Assembly (NCBI GenBank): GCA_029248665.1
Contig: JAQWIW010000025.1
Span: forward strand, 1 to 36,466
Source: Opitutia bacterium
GTDB taxonomy: Bacteria > Verrucomicrobiota > Verrucomicrobiia > Opitutales > Coraliomargaritaceae
DNA: 36,466 nt
Direction: 5' to 3'
A program made the position numbers and the translations under genes. Shown here piece by piece: positions 18,244 to 27,439 of this stretch (its first letter is position 1; each line of letters begins with the position of its first letter). The notes under the pieces were generated by a model. The model was not told the DNA's origin, made no database searches, and saw only the letters and a program-made list of their open reading frames with translations.

Positions 18244-18913
18244 GGCTTGGTCTTTGGGGTGGAGACTTGGGATAGCGTTCCCATAAGTCATTGAGGGAAC
18301 CCAGTACAAGTGATGGGGTGTCCTCGAGGCGTTGTTGGTGACAATGCCCCGCCCCTAATAATAAGCAGGGAACACCAATAGACTTTGCGACTTCAAAATC
18401 ATGCAGGGTATCACCAATCAAAAGAATCTCTTCGGCTTTCCAAGGGCATTGTTGAATCCACTGTTTCGCACGGTGGACTTTGCCATCGGCATAAATATTA
18501 TCCGTACCGAGTAAATTGTCGAAATAGTGCTGAATGCCAAAATGAGTGGTGCCAATTTCAAGTGCTTGTTGATGAGCGGCTGACAAAATAGAATGCGAGA
18601 GCCCACTCGCTCGACTGGCTTGAAAAATTTGATGCACCCCATCATGTAGGCGACATTCTTCAAGCCAACGAGACTCATAAGCGGCAATGAATTTTTGGCT
18701 TATTGCTTCAAAATTGGCTTTATCAGTCTCAAAGCCAAGAAATTGATAAAAATGGATAACGGGGAAATTAAAATGCGTGCGGTAACTGTCTAATGAAATT
18801 TGAGCCATGCCTTGCTCTGCTAGTAAGGTGTTTAGCACTTCAACACAGAGCCAGCTATCATCGAGCAGGGTTCCATTCCAGTCCCATAAAATATGTTTAT
18901 ACTGCTCGATCAT
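18236..18913 (-). CDS. HAD superfamily hydrolase, phosphoglycolate-phosphatase-like
   Basis: A 225-residue soluble HAD enzyme with motif I 'WDWNGTLLDD' (nucleophile Asp11, Asp13 replaced by Asn), a C1 helical cap, motif II Ser ('SILSAA'), a motif III Lys ('GKVHRAK') and motif IV 'IGDTLHDFEVA'. In DxN-type HAD phosphatases the second Asp of motif I acts as general acid, so 'DWN' is unusual, although 'WDWNGTL' variants are common among Gph-like proteins of unknown substrate. Its start overlaps the upstream membrane-protein gene by 4 bases (ATGA), which means cotranscription and probable translational coupling. Substrate not predictable. Confidence 0.82.
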   Translation of the reverse strand: MIEQYKHILWDWNGTLLDDSWLCVEVLNTLLAEQGMAQISLDSYRTHFNFPVIHFYQFLGFETDKANFEAISQKFIAAYESRWLEECRLHDGVHQIFQASRASGLSHSILSAAHQQALEIGTTHFGIQHYFDNLLGTDNIYADGKVHRAKQWIQQCPWKAEEILLIGDTLHDFEVAKSIGVPCLLLGAGHCHQQRLEDTPSLVLGSLNDLWERYPKSPPQRPSQT

Positions 18914-19338
18914 CCATCCAATAAATCAGGGTGTTTTCGGAAGAGGATGGTTGGCGCTTGAAGTAAACAAAGGAAAATCAAGGAGCCTTCAAATCCAGGA
19001 ACCCCTAAACGTTCCCCTCTTTCCGCAGATTCTATGTAGGAAAACATAACCACAACAATCATTAGAAATACAAAGCCGATGGAAAGCAGGATTAAGGCCC
19101 CGTAACAGATGCGCCATGTAATGCCGGCTAGCTTCTGATAGGGTAATTGCACCCATAAGGCGAGCAATCCATAGTAAAAGATTTTAAAATAAGGGTACCA
19201 CGTGCTATCCGAAGACAGTGAACGAATTTCCCCAAAGGCGAGCAAGAGCAACAAAGCACTGAATAAAAAGCCACCCCAACGAGCATACTCAAGTCCACGC
19301 TCTAAGGAGGTTTGTGCCGATGGTTTTGGAGTTTTCAT
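18910..19338 (-). CDS. Small integral membrane protein of unknown function
   Basis: A 142-residue protein with three or four hydrophobic segments (about 22-40, 49-65, 75-99 and a weaker one at 118-132), a basic N-terminus and a charged '[10 protein letters not shown]' loop. No conserved motif is recognised. It is first in a two-gene unit with the HAD phosphatase (4-base overlap) and divergent from recA, whose ATG is 118 bases away. Function unknown. Confidence 0.65.
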   Translation of the reverse strand: MKTPKPSAQTSLERGLEYARWGGFLFSALLLLLAFGEIRSLSSDSTWYPYFKIFYYGLLALWVQLPYQKLAGITWRICYGALILLSIGFVFLMIVVVMFSYIESAERGERLGVPGFEGSLIFLCLLQAPTILFRKHPDLLDG

Positions 19339-19394
19339 AACTTTTGGGAGGACGGAGGAAAAACCAATTTATGTGAACATATTTTCATTTAAAC

Positions 19395-19422
19395 TTGATT
19401 TTTGTTTTTTGCTTTCTATCTT
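19395..19422 (+). promoter_or_regulatory. Possible sigma-70-type promoter of recA
   Basis: TTGATT (19395-19400) and TATCTT (19417-19422) with a 16-base spacer lie 35 bases before the recA ATG, in the AT-rich gap after the divergent membrane-protein gene. No palindromic LexA-type operator (Gram-positive GAAC-N4-GTTC or E. coli CTG-N10-CAG) is evident around it, so SOS control is not supported by the sequence. Eye-picked hexamers, hence low confidence. Confidence 0.25.
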
Positions 19423-19456
19423 CGTATCAAAACTAAATTTAAACAAAAGACAAATC

Positions 19457-20527
19457 ATGGCAGGAAAAGCAGAAATCCAAAAAAAAGCAGCCAACAAGGT
19501 GGCAAACGATAAAAATCTCAATCTAGCGATCTCCGGAATTAATAAACAATTTGGCCCAGGAGCCTTGATGCGTTTAGGGGAAGCGACAAAAATGGAGGTG
19601 GATAAAATTTCTACGGGCTCGATTGCGATTGATTTGGCACTGGGCATAGGGGGCCTACCTAAAGGGCGTGTTTGTGAGATTTATGGGCCAGAAAGTTCAG
19701 GTAAAACAACCTTTTGTCTTAGTATCATCGCAGAAGCCCAAAAACAGGGCGGTAATGCGGTATTTATTGATGTAGAGCACGCCTTAGACCCAAAATATGC
19801 GAAAGTTGTCGGTGTGGATTTAGAAAATTTAATGGTGTCTCAACCAGAATGTGGCGAAGATGCGCTGAATATCACCGAAACATTGATTCGTTCAGGTGCA
19901 ATCGACATTATCGTGATCGATTCCGTGGCCGCTTTGGTCTCTAAAAATGAATTGGACGGTCAAATGGGCGATTCCACAGTAGGGTTGCAGGCAAGAATGA
20001 TGAGTCAGGCGATGCGTCGTCTTACTGGAGCGATCAATAAAACGCAATGTGTGGTTTTATTCACGAACCAAATTCGTGAAAAGATAGGGGTGATGTTTGG
20101 AAGTCCAGAGACACAACCAGGCGGTCGTGCTTTGAAATTTTTCTCTTCAGTTCGCTTGGATATCCGAAGAATTGGTCAAATTAAAGAAACCTCAGGCAAG
20201 GTGATCGGTAATCGAACACGCTTGAAAGTGGTGAAAAACAAAGTCGCCCCCCCTTTTACGGATTGTGAATTTGATATCATGTACAATGAAGGTATCTCTC
20301 ATTCGGGTTCATTAGTGGATCTAGGGGTTGAGCATAAGATTTTAGAAAAGAAAGGGTCTTGGATTTCCTTTAAAGGTGAAATGGTAGGACAAGGGAGAGA
20401 AGCGGCCAAGCAAGCGATCATGACAGATCCTAAATTAGCCGATGAACTCACTGGTTTGATCTTAGACAAAGTACACCCTAAAGTAGGTGAATCTATCGCA
20501 AGTTCGACTGAAGAAGATTCGGACTAA
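19457..20527 (+). CDS. recA: Recombinase A
   Basis: ATP-dependent DNA strand-exchange protein of homologous recombination and the SOS response. I use the ATG at 19457 ([10 protein letters not shown]...), because the open frame reaching back to 19202 runs through the promoter region and the divergent gene. The 356-residue product has Walker A 'GPESSGKT' (77-84), '[11 protein letters not shown]', the L1 region 'EMGDS'-like '[17 protein letters not shown]', '[12 protein letters not shown]' and the L2 region '[11 protein letters not shown]'. The acidic C-terminal tail is present. Followed by mnmE after 74 bases. Confidence 0.97.
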   Translation: MAGKAEIQKKAANKVANDKNLNLAISGINKQFGPGALMRLGEATKMEVDKISTGSIAIDLALGIGGLPKGRVCEIYGPESSGKTTFCLSIIAEAQKQGGNAVFIDVEHALDPKYAKVVGVDLENLMVSQPECGEDALNITETLIRSGAIDIIVIDSVAALVSKNELDGQMGDSTVGLQARMMSQAMRRLTGAINKTQCVVLFTNQIREKIGVMFGSPETQPGGRALKFFSSVRLDIRRIGQIKETSGKVIGNRTRLKVVKNKVAPPFTDCEFDIMYNEGISHSGSLVDLGVEHKILEKKGSWISFKGEMVGQGREAAKQAIMTDPKLADELTGLILDKVHPKVGESIASSTEEDSD

Positions 20528-20601
20528 GAAGAGTAAGACAGCGAGTTGACTGAATCACAGTCTTGACCTAAGGCACTTTTATTGGAAAGTAGCAGGATAC
20601 T

Positions 20602-21963
20602 ATGCTTGCTACGGACACTATTGTTGCATTATCCACTCCTGTTGGAGAATCGGCTCTCGCTATTATACGACTGTCTGGCCCACTCTGCTCAGAAATCGAG
20701 ATGGCAATTTGCGGGCGAAGCAAATCGCTAGAGCCAAGGCGGGCAACATTATGTAAGTATATAGATGTCAATGGATTAGAAATCGATACGGGGGTCTATA
20801 TTGCCTATCCAGAAAATGCTTCGTTCACCAATGAAGCGATGCTTGAAATAATGCCTCATGGAAATCCATTGATTATACAAAAGCTTTTAGAAGATCTGAT
20901 TACACGCGGTTGCCGTATGGCTGAACCTGGGGAATTCACTCGCCGAGCTTTCCTTAATGGAAAAATAGACCTCAGTCAGGCGGAGGCAGTGGCGGATATG
21001 ATTCATGCACGTTCTAATTTCAGTCTAGAAGTGGCCCGCCGCCAACTCAATGGCTCAATCGGGCAGAAAATGTCAGAATTAACCGATCAACTTTTAGAAA
21101 TATTAGCTGAATTAGAGGCTTATATCGATTTTCCTGAAGAAGATTTGCCCGAAGCTTCCGATGCAGGGCCGATTCATGACTTGAGCCGACTGATTCAGCA
21201 GGTGAATGATTTGATTGAGACCCACCACTACTCCGCCCTACTCCAAGAAGGAATTAAAACCGTGATTATTGGGGCACCTAATGCGGGAAAAAGTAGCCTT
21301 ATCAACACCTTGGTTGGCTCTCAAAGGGCCATAGTCAGTGATATTCCGGGGACCACTCGTGATTTTATCACTTCTTATATCATGTTGAAGGATTATCGTG
21401 TTGAAATTATTGATACGGCTGGATTGCACACAGCTGAGGATGAGATTGAGCAGCAGGGAATCAAAAAAACAATGGAATTAGCCCAAAATGCGGACTTTTA
21501 TTTAGTGATTGTCGATCATTGCCAGCCCTCCCCTAGTTTGCCCGATTCTATTCAGGCAGAATTTAATTCCAAAAATACTTTAGTCATTGAGAATAAGATA
21601 GATCTGGAATCAAAACATTCCCAAAAAGAATTCCTCGCTGACTGCCAGCACTGCCCTATTTCCTTGAAGACCCATACAGGAATTGATGATTTTAAAGAGG
21701 CTATGCTAAAACTGATCGACCAAGGCATCGCCCTACCCAAAGGAACGGATGCAATTGTACTGAATGCACGTCATACACTTGCCTTAAAACAGGCTAAAAT
21801 ATCTTTAGAAAAAGCATTGGAAGGTGTTCATAGTCAAGAACTTAACGAATTAGTATCTGTAGAACTACGCTCAGCGATAGAAGGCTTCAGTCAAGTGGTT
21901 GGTAAAATTGAGAATGATGCAATGCTTGATAAATTGTTTCAAAAATTTTGTATCGGAAAATGA
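20602..21963 (+). CDS. mnmE: tRNA uridine-5-carboxymethylaminomethyl modification GTPase
   Basis: Works with MnmG to install the cmnm5/nm5 group on U34 of certain tRNAs. Full length at 453 residues: N-terminal tetrahydrofolate-binding domain (1-118), helical domain, and an inserted GTPase domain with G1 'GAPNAGKS' (224-231), G2 'TTRD' (251-254), G3 'DTAGL' (271-275) and G4 'NKID'. The invariant C-terminal 'FCIGK' has its Cys450. The stop codon overlaps the start of mnmG (ATGA), so the two partners are translationally coupled. The pair is often found near the replication origin. Confidence 0.97.
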   Translation: MLATDTIVALSTPVGESALAIIRLSGPLCSEIEMAICGRSKSLEPRRATLCKYIDVNGLEIDTGVYIAYPENASFTNEAMLEIMPHGNPLIIQKLLEDLITRGCRMAEPGEFTRRAFLNGKIDLSQAEAVADMIHARSNFSLEVARRQLNGSIGQKMSELTDQLLEILAELEAYIDFPEEDLPEASDAGPIHDLSRLIQQVNDLIETHHYSALLQEGIKTVIIGAPNAGKSSLINTLVGSQRAIVSDIPGTTRDFITSYIMLKDYRVEIIDTAGLHTAEDEIEQQGIKKTMELAQNADFYLVIVDHCQPSPSLPDSIQAEFNSKNTLVIENKIDLESKHSQKEFLADCQHCPISLKTHTGIDDFKEAMLKLIDQGIALPKGTDAIVLNARHTLALKQAKISLEKALEGVHSQELNELVSVELRSAIEGFSQVVGKIENDAMLDKLFQKFCIGK

Positions 21964-23867
21964 GTGCGCATCCCCTATTCCATTTAGATAAAGCTTATGA
22001 TGTGATTGTCTGCGGCGCAGGTCATGCCGGCTGTGAAGCCGCCCTAGCCTCTGCACGTCGTGGTGCGAGCACCCTACTCCTAACTGGTAATTTAGATACG
22101 ATTGCTCAAATGAGTTGTAATCCTGCGATCGGCGGACAAGCCAAGGGTCACATGGTTCGAGAAATCGATGCACTTGGCGGAGAAATGGCGATGAATACGG
22201 ATGCTACAGCGATCCAGTTTCGTTTACTCAATGCGTCCAAAGGGCCTGCTGTCCAAGCTCCTAGAGCTCAATGCGATAAAAAAGCCTACCAATTCCGCAT
22301 GAAGCAATCAATTGAATGGCAGGATAATTTAGATGTCTTTCAAGCGCTAGTTGATGAGTTAGTCATGAATAATGGGCGTGTTGTCGGTATCAAGACCAAT
22401 TTAGACGTAGAATTTAAAGCTAAAACCGTTATTGTCACCACAGGTACTTTCTTACGAGGTCTTATGCATGTGGGCCAAAATAAGAATGAAGGCGGGCGTA
22501 TGGGCGATTTTTCGGCTAAAGGGCTGTCTAAATCATTTATTGAGGCAGGTATTGAATTAGAACGCCTCAAAACAGGGACTCCAGCACGTATTTTAGGCAG
22601 AACAATCGATTTTTCTCAATTAGAGGAACAAAAGGCGGATGAAAAGCCAACCTTGTTCGGTTTTTACGACACACGTTCGCCCGAGGAATTGTTCCACGTG
22701 GAACATTATGGCGAAAAGCGTTTGGGTTGGGCACCTGGATCAGAGCCGATGTCTTGTTGGACAACCTACACGGGTGCGGATACTGAAGCGATTATTAAGG
22801 CTAACTTGCATTTATCGCCGATGTATTCGGGTGAGATTGTCGGTAGGGGTCCTCGTTATTGTCCAAGTATCGAGGATAAAATAGTAAGATTTTCGGATAA
22901 AGACCGTCATATGTTGTTTTTGGAGCCAGAGGGCCGTCACACCAATGAGTGGTATATAAATGGCTTATCGACTAGTTTACCTCTTGCGGTACAGATAGAA
23001 ATGCTGCGAAGCATAAAGGGATTGGAAAACGTGCATATACTACGGCCAGCGTATGCAGTGGAATACGACTTTGCACCACCGACACAATTATATCCATCGC
23101 TTGAATCAAAGAAGGTAGAAAATTTATTTTTTGCGGGACAGATCAATGGGACATCGGGTTATGAAGAAGCGGCGGGGCAGGGACTGGTTGCCGGAGTGAA
23201 TGCAGTACAGAAAGTCCGAGGCGAGGAGGCGATGGTTTTGGGGCGTGATGAATGCTATATTGGTGTACTGATTGATGATTTGGTCTCTAAGGGGACACAG
23301 GAGCCATACCGCATGTTTTCGAGCAGAGCGGAGCATCGATTACTCTTCAATCATCCGAGCGCGGAACTGCGATTGCTCAAACACGCTAAAAAGCATAAAT
23401 TGTTGAAAGACAGTCGGATAAAAGCGATCGAAGAGAAACAACAAACGATTGAGCATTGGGTGAAATATTTAGAAAAAGAGTACCATAAAGGGGATTCTTA
23501 TGCGACTCATGTGAGACGTAGCCGAGATAAAAGCAGCTTTCCTGAAGACCTTGCGGGCTTATCGGAAGCGGTGCAAGATGAGGTGTTTTATCGAGTGGCC
23601 TTTAAGGGTTATTTGCAGCGTGAGATGAAGCAGGTGGATAAGCTAAAGCATATTGATAAGATCAAAGTGCCTCAATCACTGGACTACGCAAAAGTGAAAG
23701 GTTTGCGAGCGGAGAGTGGGGAGAAGTTGGCTGAAATCCAGCCACAGACTTTGGGGCAAGCTAGCCGAATCAGTGGGGTGAATCCTGCAGATATCAGTAT
23801 ATTAATGGTGACTATCGAAGCGATGAGTCGAAAAGCGGCCGAGGCAAAAAAAGCAAAAAAAGCTTAA
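21960..23867 (+). CDS. mnmG: tRNA uridine-5-carboxymethylaminomethyl synthesis enzyme, FAD-binding subunit
   Basis: FAD-dependent partner of MnmE in U34 tRNA modification. I start it at the ATG at 21960, which overlaps the mnmE stop as ATGA, rather than the ATG 12 bases earlier. The 635-residue protein has the FAD-binding 'GAGHAGCEAA' (19-28), the 'SCNPAIGG' motif, 'RLKTGTPAR', 'GRGPRYCPSIEDK' and 'AGQINGTSGYEEAAGQG', plus the MnmE-binding C-terminal helical domain and a Lys-rich tail. Its codons 244-249 (Leu-Phe-His-Val-Glu-His) contain a perfect parS-type palindrome (separate entry), so this coding segment has a second, chromosome-segregation constraint. Confidence 0.96.
   Translation: MSAHPLFHLDKAYDVIVCGAGHAGCEAALASARRGASTLLLTGNLDTIAQMSCNPAIGGQAKGHMVREIDALGGEMAMNTDATAIQFRLLNASKGPAVQAPRAQCDKKAYQFRMKQSIEWQDNLDVFQALVDELVMNNGRVVGIKTNLDVEFKAKTVIVTTGTFLRGLMHVGQNKNEGGRMGDFSAKGLSKSFIEAGIELERLKTGTPARILGRTIDFSQLEEQKADEKPTLFGFYDTRSPEELFHVEHYGEKRLGWAPGSEPMSCWTTYTGADTEAIIKANLHLSPMYSGEIVGRGPRYCPSIEDKIVRFSDKDRHMLFLEPEGRHTNEWYINGLSTSLPLAVQIEMLRSIKGLENVHILRPAYAVEYDFAPPTQLYPSLESKKVENLFFAGQINGTSGYEEAAGQGLVAGVNAVQKVRGEEAMVLGRDECYIGVLIDDLVSKGTQEPYRMFSSRAEHRLLFNHPSAELRLLKHAKKHKLLKDSRIKAIEEKQQTIEHWVKYLEKEYHKGDSYATHVRRSRDKSSFPEDLAGLSEAVQDEVFYRVAFKGYLQREMKQVDKLKHIDKIKVPQSLDYAKVKGLRAESGEKLAEIQPQTLGQASRISGVNPADISILMVTIEAMSRKAAEAKKAKKA
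22690..22705. other. parS centromere-like site (ParB binding) inside mnmG
   Basis: TGTTCCACGTGGAACA is a perfect 16-base palindrome and matches the widely conserved parS consensus (TGTTNCACGTGNAACA). ParB-family CTP-dependent clamps load at such sites to organise and segregate the origin region; sites normally lie within a small fraction of the chromosome around the origin. No other copy is visible in the window, and parA/parB are not here. A 16-base perfect match is very unlikely by chance in 36 kb. Confidence 0.88.
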
Positions 23868-23890
23868 TGCTCGAAGCTTGAATTAAAGGC

Positions 23891-24838
23891 TTAAAATTGG
23901 TCGGTAATTAATACGGTGGCGGGTTCAGTCGCGGTTAATTGAATTTCCGAGGTATATGGTAGAAGGGCGGTATCTCCCAATTGGATATTCTGCTGAGAAA
24001 GTGAATCGGTGACTTGTCCTTGGGTGACGTGGATGAGTCGAGGGCTTTGATTGGCGGGCAATATAAGTGGTGCGCAATCCGGAGTGAGGGTGTGCCCAGT
24101 AATTCGGAATTGCGGGCTATCTACTAAAATGGATGAGGGGCCTTTAATACGCACAGGCTTAATAGGCAAGTCATTGATAATCAATGATTTAGTGCATTTA
24201 TCTTGATGGAGTTCTCTTGGAGTGCCATCGAGCCCTAGCCGGTTCCAATCATAGGCACGATAGGTGGTGTCAGAGTTTTGCTGAATTTCGAGGATGAGAT
24301 TACCTCCGCCGATAGCATGAAGGGTTCCGCTTTCGATTAAATAAGAATCGCCCGCTTGAGTTTTTGTGCATGCGAGTAGGGGCTCTAGGCGGTTTTGCTC
24401 AATAGCCTTTGTAAAATCGCTAAGGCTGGTCTGAGGAATAAGCCCGAGATAGAGTTGTGCGTTGGGGTCACTTTCAAGAATATACCAGTTTTCTGTTTTA
24501 GGCTCTCCGTTGAAAAGAGGAGCGATGTCTTTTGGAGGATGCACTTGTACGCTGAGAGTGTCTTTGCAATCGAGCCATTTAACTAATATGGGAAAGGGCG
24601 TGTGTTGCTTGTATTGAGGTCCCATTATCTCAGCTCCGTAGGATTCGAGCAATTGTTTGAGAGTTTTTCCCTTGTGAGGGCCTTCTGCCACTATGGATTG
24701 GTCTGCTTTTCGATCGACAATCTCCCAACTTTCACCGATTGGCTTGTCGTGAGGAATGGAGCGATCTAAGCGGGTGGCGAGCTTTTGACCTCCCCACACT
24801 CGCTCTTTGTAAATGGGCTTGAAGATGAGTGGATTCAT
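23891..24838 (-). CDS. manA: Mannose-6-phosphate isomerase, class I (zinc-dependent)
   Basis: Interconverts mannose 6-phosphate and fructose 6-phosphate, feeding GDP-mannose and polysaccharide synthesis or mannose catabolism. The 315-residue cupin-fold protein is of the short bacterial type. Zinc ligands can be read as Gln98 and His100 ('QVHPP'), Glu116 ('TENWY') and His174 ('GTLHAIG'). Also present are 'YKERVWGG' near the N-terminus and 'LEIQQNSDTTYRAYDW', typical of this group. It is divergent from ftsK with about 110 bases between, and its 3' end faces mnmG (23 bases). Confidence 0.93.
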   Translation of the reverse strand: MNPLIFKPIYKERVWGGQKLATRLDRSIPHDKPIGESWEIVDRKADQSIVAEGPHKGKTLKQLLESYGAEIMGPQYKQHTPFPILVKWLDCKDTLSVQVHPPKDIAPLFNGEPKTENWYILESDPNAQLYLGLIPQTSLSDFTKAIEQNRLEPLLACTKTQAGDSYLIESGTLHAIGGGNLILEIQQNSDTTYRAYDWNRLGLDGTPRELHQDKCTKSLIINDLPIKPVRIKGPSSILVDSPQFRITGHTLTPDCAPLILPANQSPRLIHVTQGQVTDSLSQQNIQLGDTALLPYTSEIQLTATEPATVLITDQF

Positions 24839-24946
24839 GGGCTGGCTTTAATTAAAATAGATTCTTTTAATTGTCTCTATAGTAGGGTTTTTGCAAGCGA
24901 TAATTTAGATTGTCTTGTAGATAAAATCACTTTTTATTCGTTCCTA

Positions 24947-27439
24947 TTGAAGACAAAACCTAAGCCCAAGCGTAAAAAGATTACTACTCAAGAAAGGACG
25001 GTGCCACCTCAAAAATTTATGGCCGTTCTCTTAATAACACTATCCGCACTGGTGTTGCTTTCTATTCTTGATTATTCTCAAGAACAATTCCATGGGACTG
25101 ACCCTGAGAATGCGAATTGGATCGGTCAATTTGGGGCGATTGTGGGACATTACGGATTTCATAATTTGGGTGCAGCTCTTTGGCTATCTCCTTTTTTAAT
25201 GGGCTTTCTTGGTTATCGCTTCTTTTTTGAGCAGAAGCGGGGGCTTCGTATACGACAATTTATTTTAGCGATCGTCAGCGTCATTGCTTTGTCGGGCTTG
25301 TTCGCCATTTTTGAATCTTTGGAACTTTTAGGTTTTGTCGCCAATGGTTTGAGCGATCAGTTGACTTCAGGATTGGGGGGCACTCTTGGTAATTTGATGG
25401 TGCTCCAATTTTTGGAACCTGTTTTAGGTCCTTTGGGAAGCATTCTTATTTTCTCAATGGCCTTAGCGAGCAGTCTTTATATCGGGCTGGGAGATAATTT
25501 AGGCTCGTTGAGTCGCTTATTTCTGACTGGGGCATCCTATGTGTTGGGTCAGTTATATAATGGGGTGAAGTTTCTCGCTCAGGGGATCTATTCAGTGATC
25601 AAAGCAATTATTGATGGGCTTCGTGGCCTGCTTGATTGGCTGATTAAATTTTTCAGTAATATCCATATAGGCAAAAAGGCAGGAGGAACCGAAGTGCAAG
25701 CGGTCAATGAAAAGAAAAGCAGCGCAGGTGATTTGTTGGATCAAGCGATCGAGGAGTCTGGCCCAGTGGTTCGTCAGCCGGCAACTGCTTCGGTGCTTGA
25801 GAAAAAGCCAGTAGTGGAAACAGAAGCGAAGAAGCCGCCATTGGACCCTGCAATGTTTAAAATTGTCAAAGGGGAGAAGACGGAGAAATCAGTGGCATCA
25901 ATTCCAGAGCGGCGTGGTGATTATGTTTTTCCGACAATTGATTTACTACAAAATGTCCCAATGCCTGCGGATCAGGCAAACGAAGACCATATGGGTATGA
26001 TGGAAGCCTTGGTGCAAACCCTAGATGAGTTTGGCGTGAAGGTGGTGCCTGGAGAAATCTTTACTGGGCCGGTAATCACTCGCTATGAGGTGACCCCTGC
26101 GGCGGGTGTGCGTGTGGAAAAAATTGTGAATTTAGATAAAAATATCGCTTTGGGTCTGAAAGCCTTATCGGTTCGTATTTTAGCCCCTGTGCCGGGCAAG
26201 GGTACTGTCGGTATTGAGGTGCCTAATCGCATCTCTCAGGCGGTGTGTATGCGAGATATTATTGAATCAAAATCGTGGGCAGATGCGAATGCGGAGATTC
26301 CAATCGTCTTGGGTAAGGATGTAACGGGTAAGCCTATGGTTGCCGATTTGACCAAGATGCCTCACGTATTAATCGCGGGTTCTACGGGATCGGGTAAAAC
26401 AGTGTGCATCAATGCGATCATTGCTTCTTTACTGTATCACTCTGGGCCTGAGGATTTGCGCTTCATTATGGTGGATCCTAAGGTGGTAGAAATGCAGTTG
26501 TATAATTCTTTGCCCCATATGTTGATTCCGGTGGTGACAGAGCCGAAAAAAGTGCCGGGTGCATTGAAATGGTTGATTGCTGAAATGGATCGGCGTTATC
26601 AAATTTTTGCCAAGACTAAGGTACGTAATATTGCAGGCTTTAATGCAAAAATATCTAAGGACAAAGCTGAGCAGGAACGAGCTAAGGAATTAGAAGCGGA
26701 GATGACTGCAGAAGAGCGTGCAGCGGCATCACAGATTGAGGTGCCGAGAGATGATGATGCCTTCGAAGTCCCTAAGAAAAAATTGCCCTATATCGTATGT
26801 ATTATTGATGAGTTGGCGGATTTGATGATGGTTGCCCCTGCGGATATTGAGACGGGGATCGCACGGATTGCCCAGTTGGCAAGAGCGGCGGGGATTCATT
26901 TGATTTTGGCGACACAAAGACCTTCTGTGAATGTGATTACGGGTGTGATTAAGGCTAATTTACCGAGCCGTATTGCTTTTAAGGTAGCATCAAAAATAGA
27001 TAGTCGAACAATATTGGATGGCAGTGGAGCGGAGGCCCTGATCGGCAAAGGAGATATGCTCTTCATTCCTCCAGGTACGTCTAATTTAGTGCGAGCACAA
27101 GGAGCCTTTGTTTCCGACGATGAAATTAATGGAATTGTCGATTTTCTTAAGGTGAAAAATGAGCCACCTGTATTTGCTGAAGCAGTACAACGGCAGATTG
27201 ATTCGAGCGATGAAGAGGGAGGCGGTCTTCTCGAAGGCGAAGATGACGAGATGCTGAACAAGGCCTTGGAGGTTTTGAAGTCTTCTAAGCGTGCCTCAAC
27301 ATCGATGCTACAAAGGCGTTTGCGAATCGGTTATAATCGTGCGGCTCGCCTTATGGAGGATTTGGAAGATCGAGGGATCGTGGGACCAGAAAATGGCTCA
27401 AGCCCTCGAGAAATTCTCGTTGACTTGGATATGCTTTAG
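24947..27439 (+). CDS. ftsK: DNA translocase FtsK
   Basis: Septum-bound ATP-driven DNA pump that clears and aligns chromosome termini at division. The start is uncertain. I choose TTG 24947, just before a basic leader (KTKPKPKRKK) preceding the first membrane helix; GTG 25001 and ATG 25019 are alternatives, and an ATG at 24785 would run back through manA. With this start it has 830 residues: four or five membrane helices (about 25-200), a Glu/Ala/Pro linker, the alpha/beta motor with Walker A 'GSTGSGKT' (478-485), Walker B 'IIDELADLMM' and 'ATQRPSVNVITG', and a C-terminal winged-helix gamma domain ('SMLQRRLRIGYNRAARLME') that reads KOPS-type sequences. Its 3' end overlaps the convergent DUF429 gene by 42 bases. 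Confidence 0.94.
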   Translation: MKTKPKPKRKKITTQERTVPPQKFMAVLLITLSALVLLSILDYSQEQFHGTDPENANWIGQFGAIVGHYGFHNLGAALWLSPFLMGFLGYRFFFEQKRGLRIRQFILAIVSVIALSGLFAIFESLELLGFVANGLSDQLTSGLGGTLGNLMVLQFLEPVLGPLGSILIFSMALASSLYIGLGDNLGSLSRLFLTGASYVLGQLYNGVKFLAQGIYSVIKAIIDGLRGLLDWLIKFFSNIHIGKKAGGTEVQAVNEKKSSAGDLLDQAIEESGPVVRQPATASVLEKKPVVETEAKKPPLDPAMFKIVKGEKTEKSVASIPERRGDYVFPTIDLLQNVPMPADQANEDHMGMMEALVQTLDEFGVKVVPGEIFTGPVITRYEVTPAAGVRVEKIVNLDKNIALGLKALSVRILAPVPGKGTVGIEVPNRISQAVCMRDIIESKSWADANAEIPIVLGKDVTGKPMVADLTKMPHVLIAGSTGSGKTVCINAIIASLLYHSGPEDLRFIMVDPKVVEMQLYNSLPHMLIPVVTEPKKVPGALKWLIAEMDRRYQIFAKTKVRNIAGFNAKISKDKAEQERAKELEAEMTAEERAAASQIEVPRDDDAFEVPKKKLPYIVCIIDELADLMMVAPADIETGIARIAQLARAAGIHLILATQRPSVNVITGVIKANLPSRIAFKVASKIDSRTILDGSGAEALIGKGDMLFIPPGTSNLVRAQGAFVSDDEINGIVDFLKVKNEPPVFAEAVQRQIDSSDEEGGGLLEGEDDEMLNKALEVLKSSKRASTSMLQRRLRIGYNRAARLMEDLEDRGIVGPENGSSPREILVDLDML

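Noticed and set aside
18121-18309. Minus-strand open frame of 62 codons overlapping the end of the HAD gene
   Set aside because: Overlaps a recognisable gene in another frame, Lys/Arg/Pro/Gly-rich composition follows from the GC-richer repeat-like DNA, no ribosome-binding site.
19202-19456. N-terminal extension of recA back to an upstream ATG
   Set aside because: It runs through the divergent gene and an AT-rich promoter-like region; the conserved RecA start is the ATG at 19457.
19339-19456. SOS operator before recA
   Set aside because: Only a half-site-like GAAC is present at about 19374; no palindromic LexA site of either known type.
24785-24946. FtsK start at the upstream ATG within manA
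   Set aside because: Overlaps the manA start antisense and gives a non-FtsK-like leader; a start at 24947 or later fits better.
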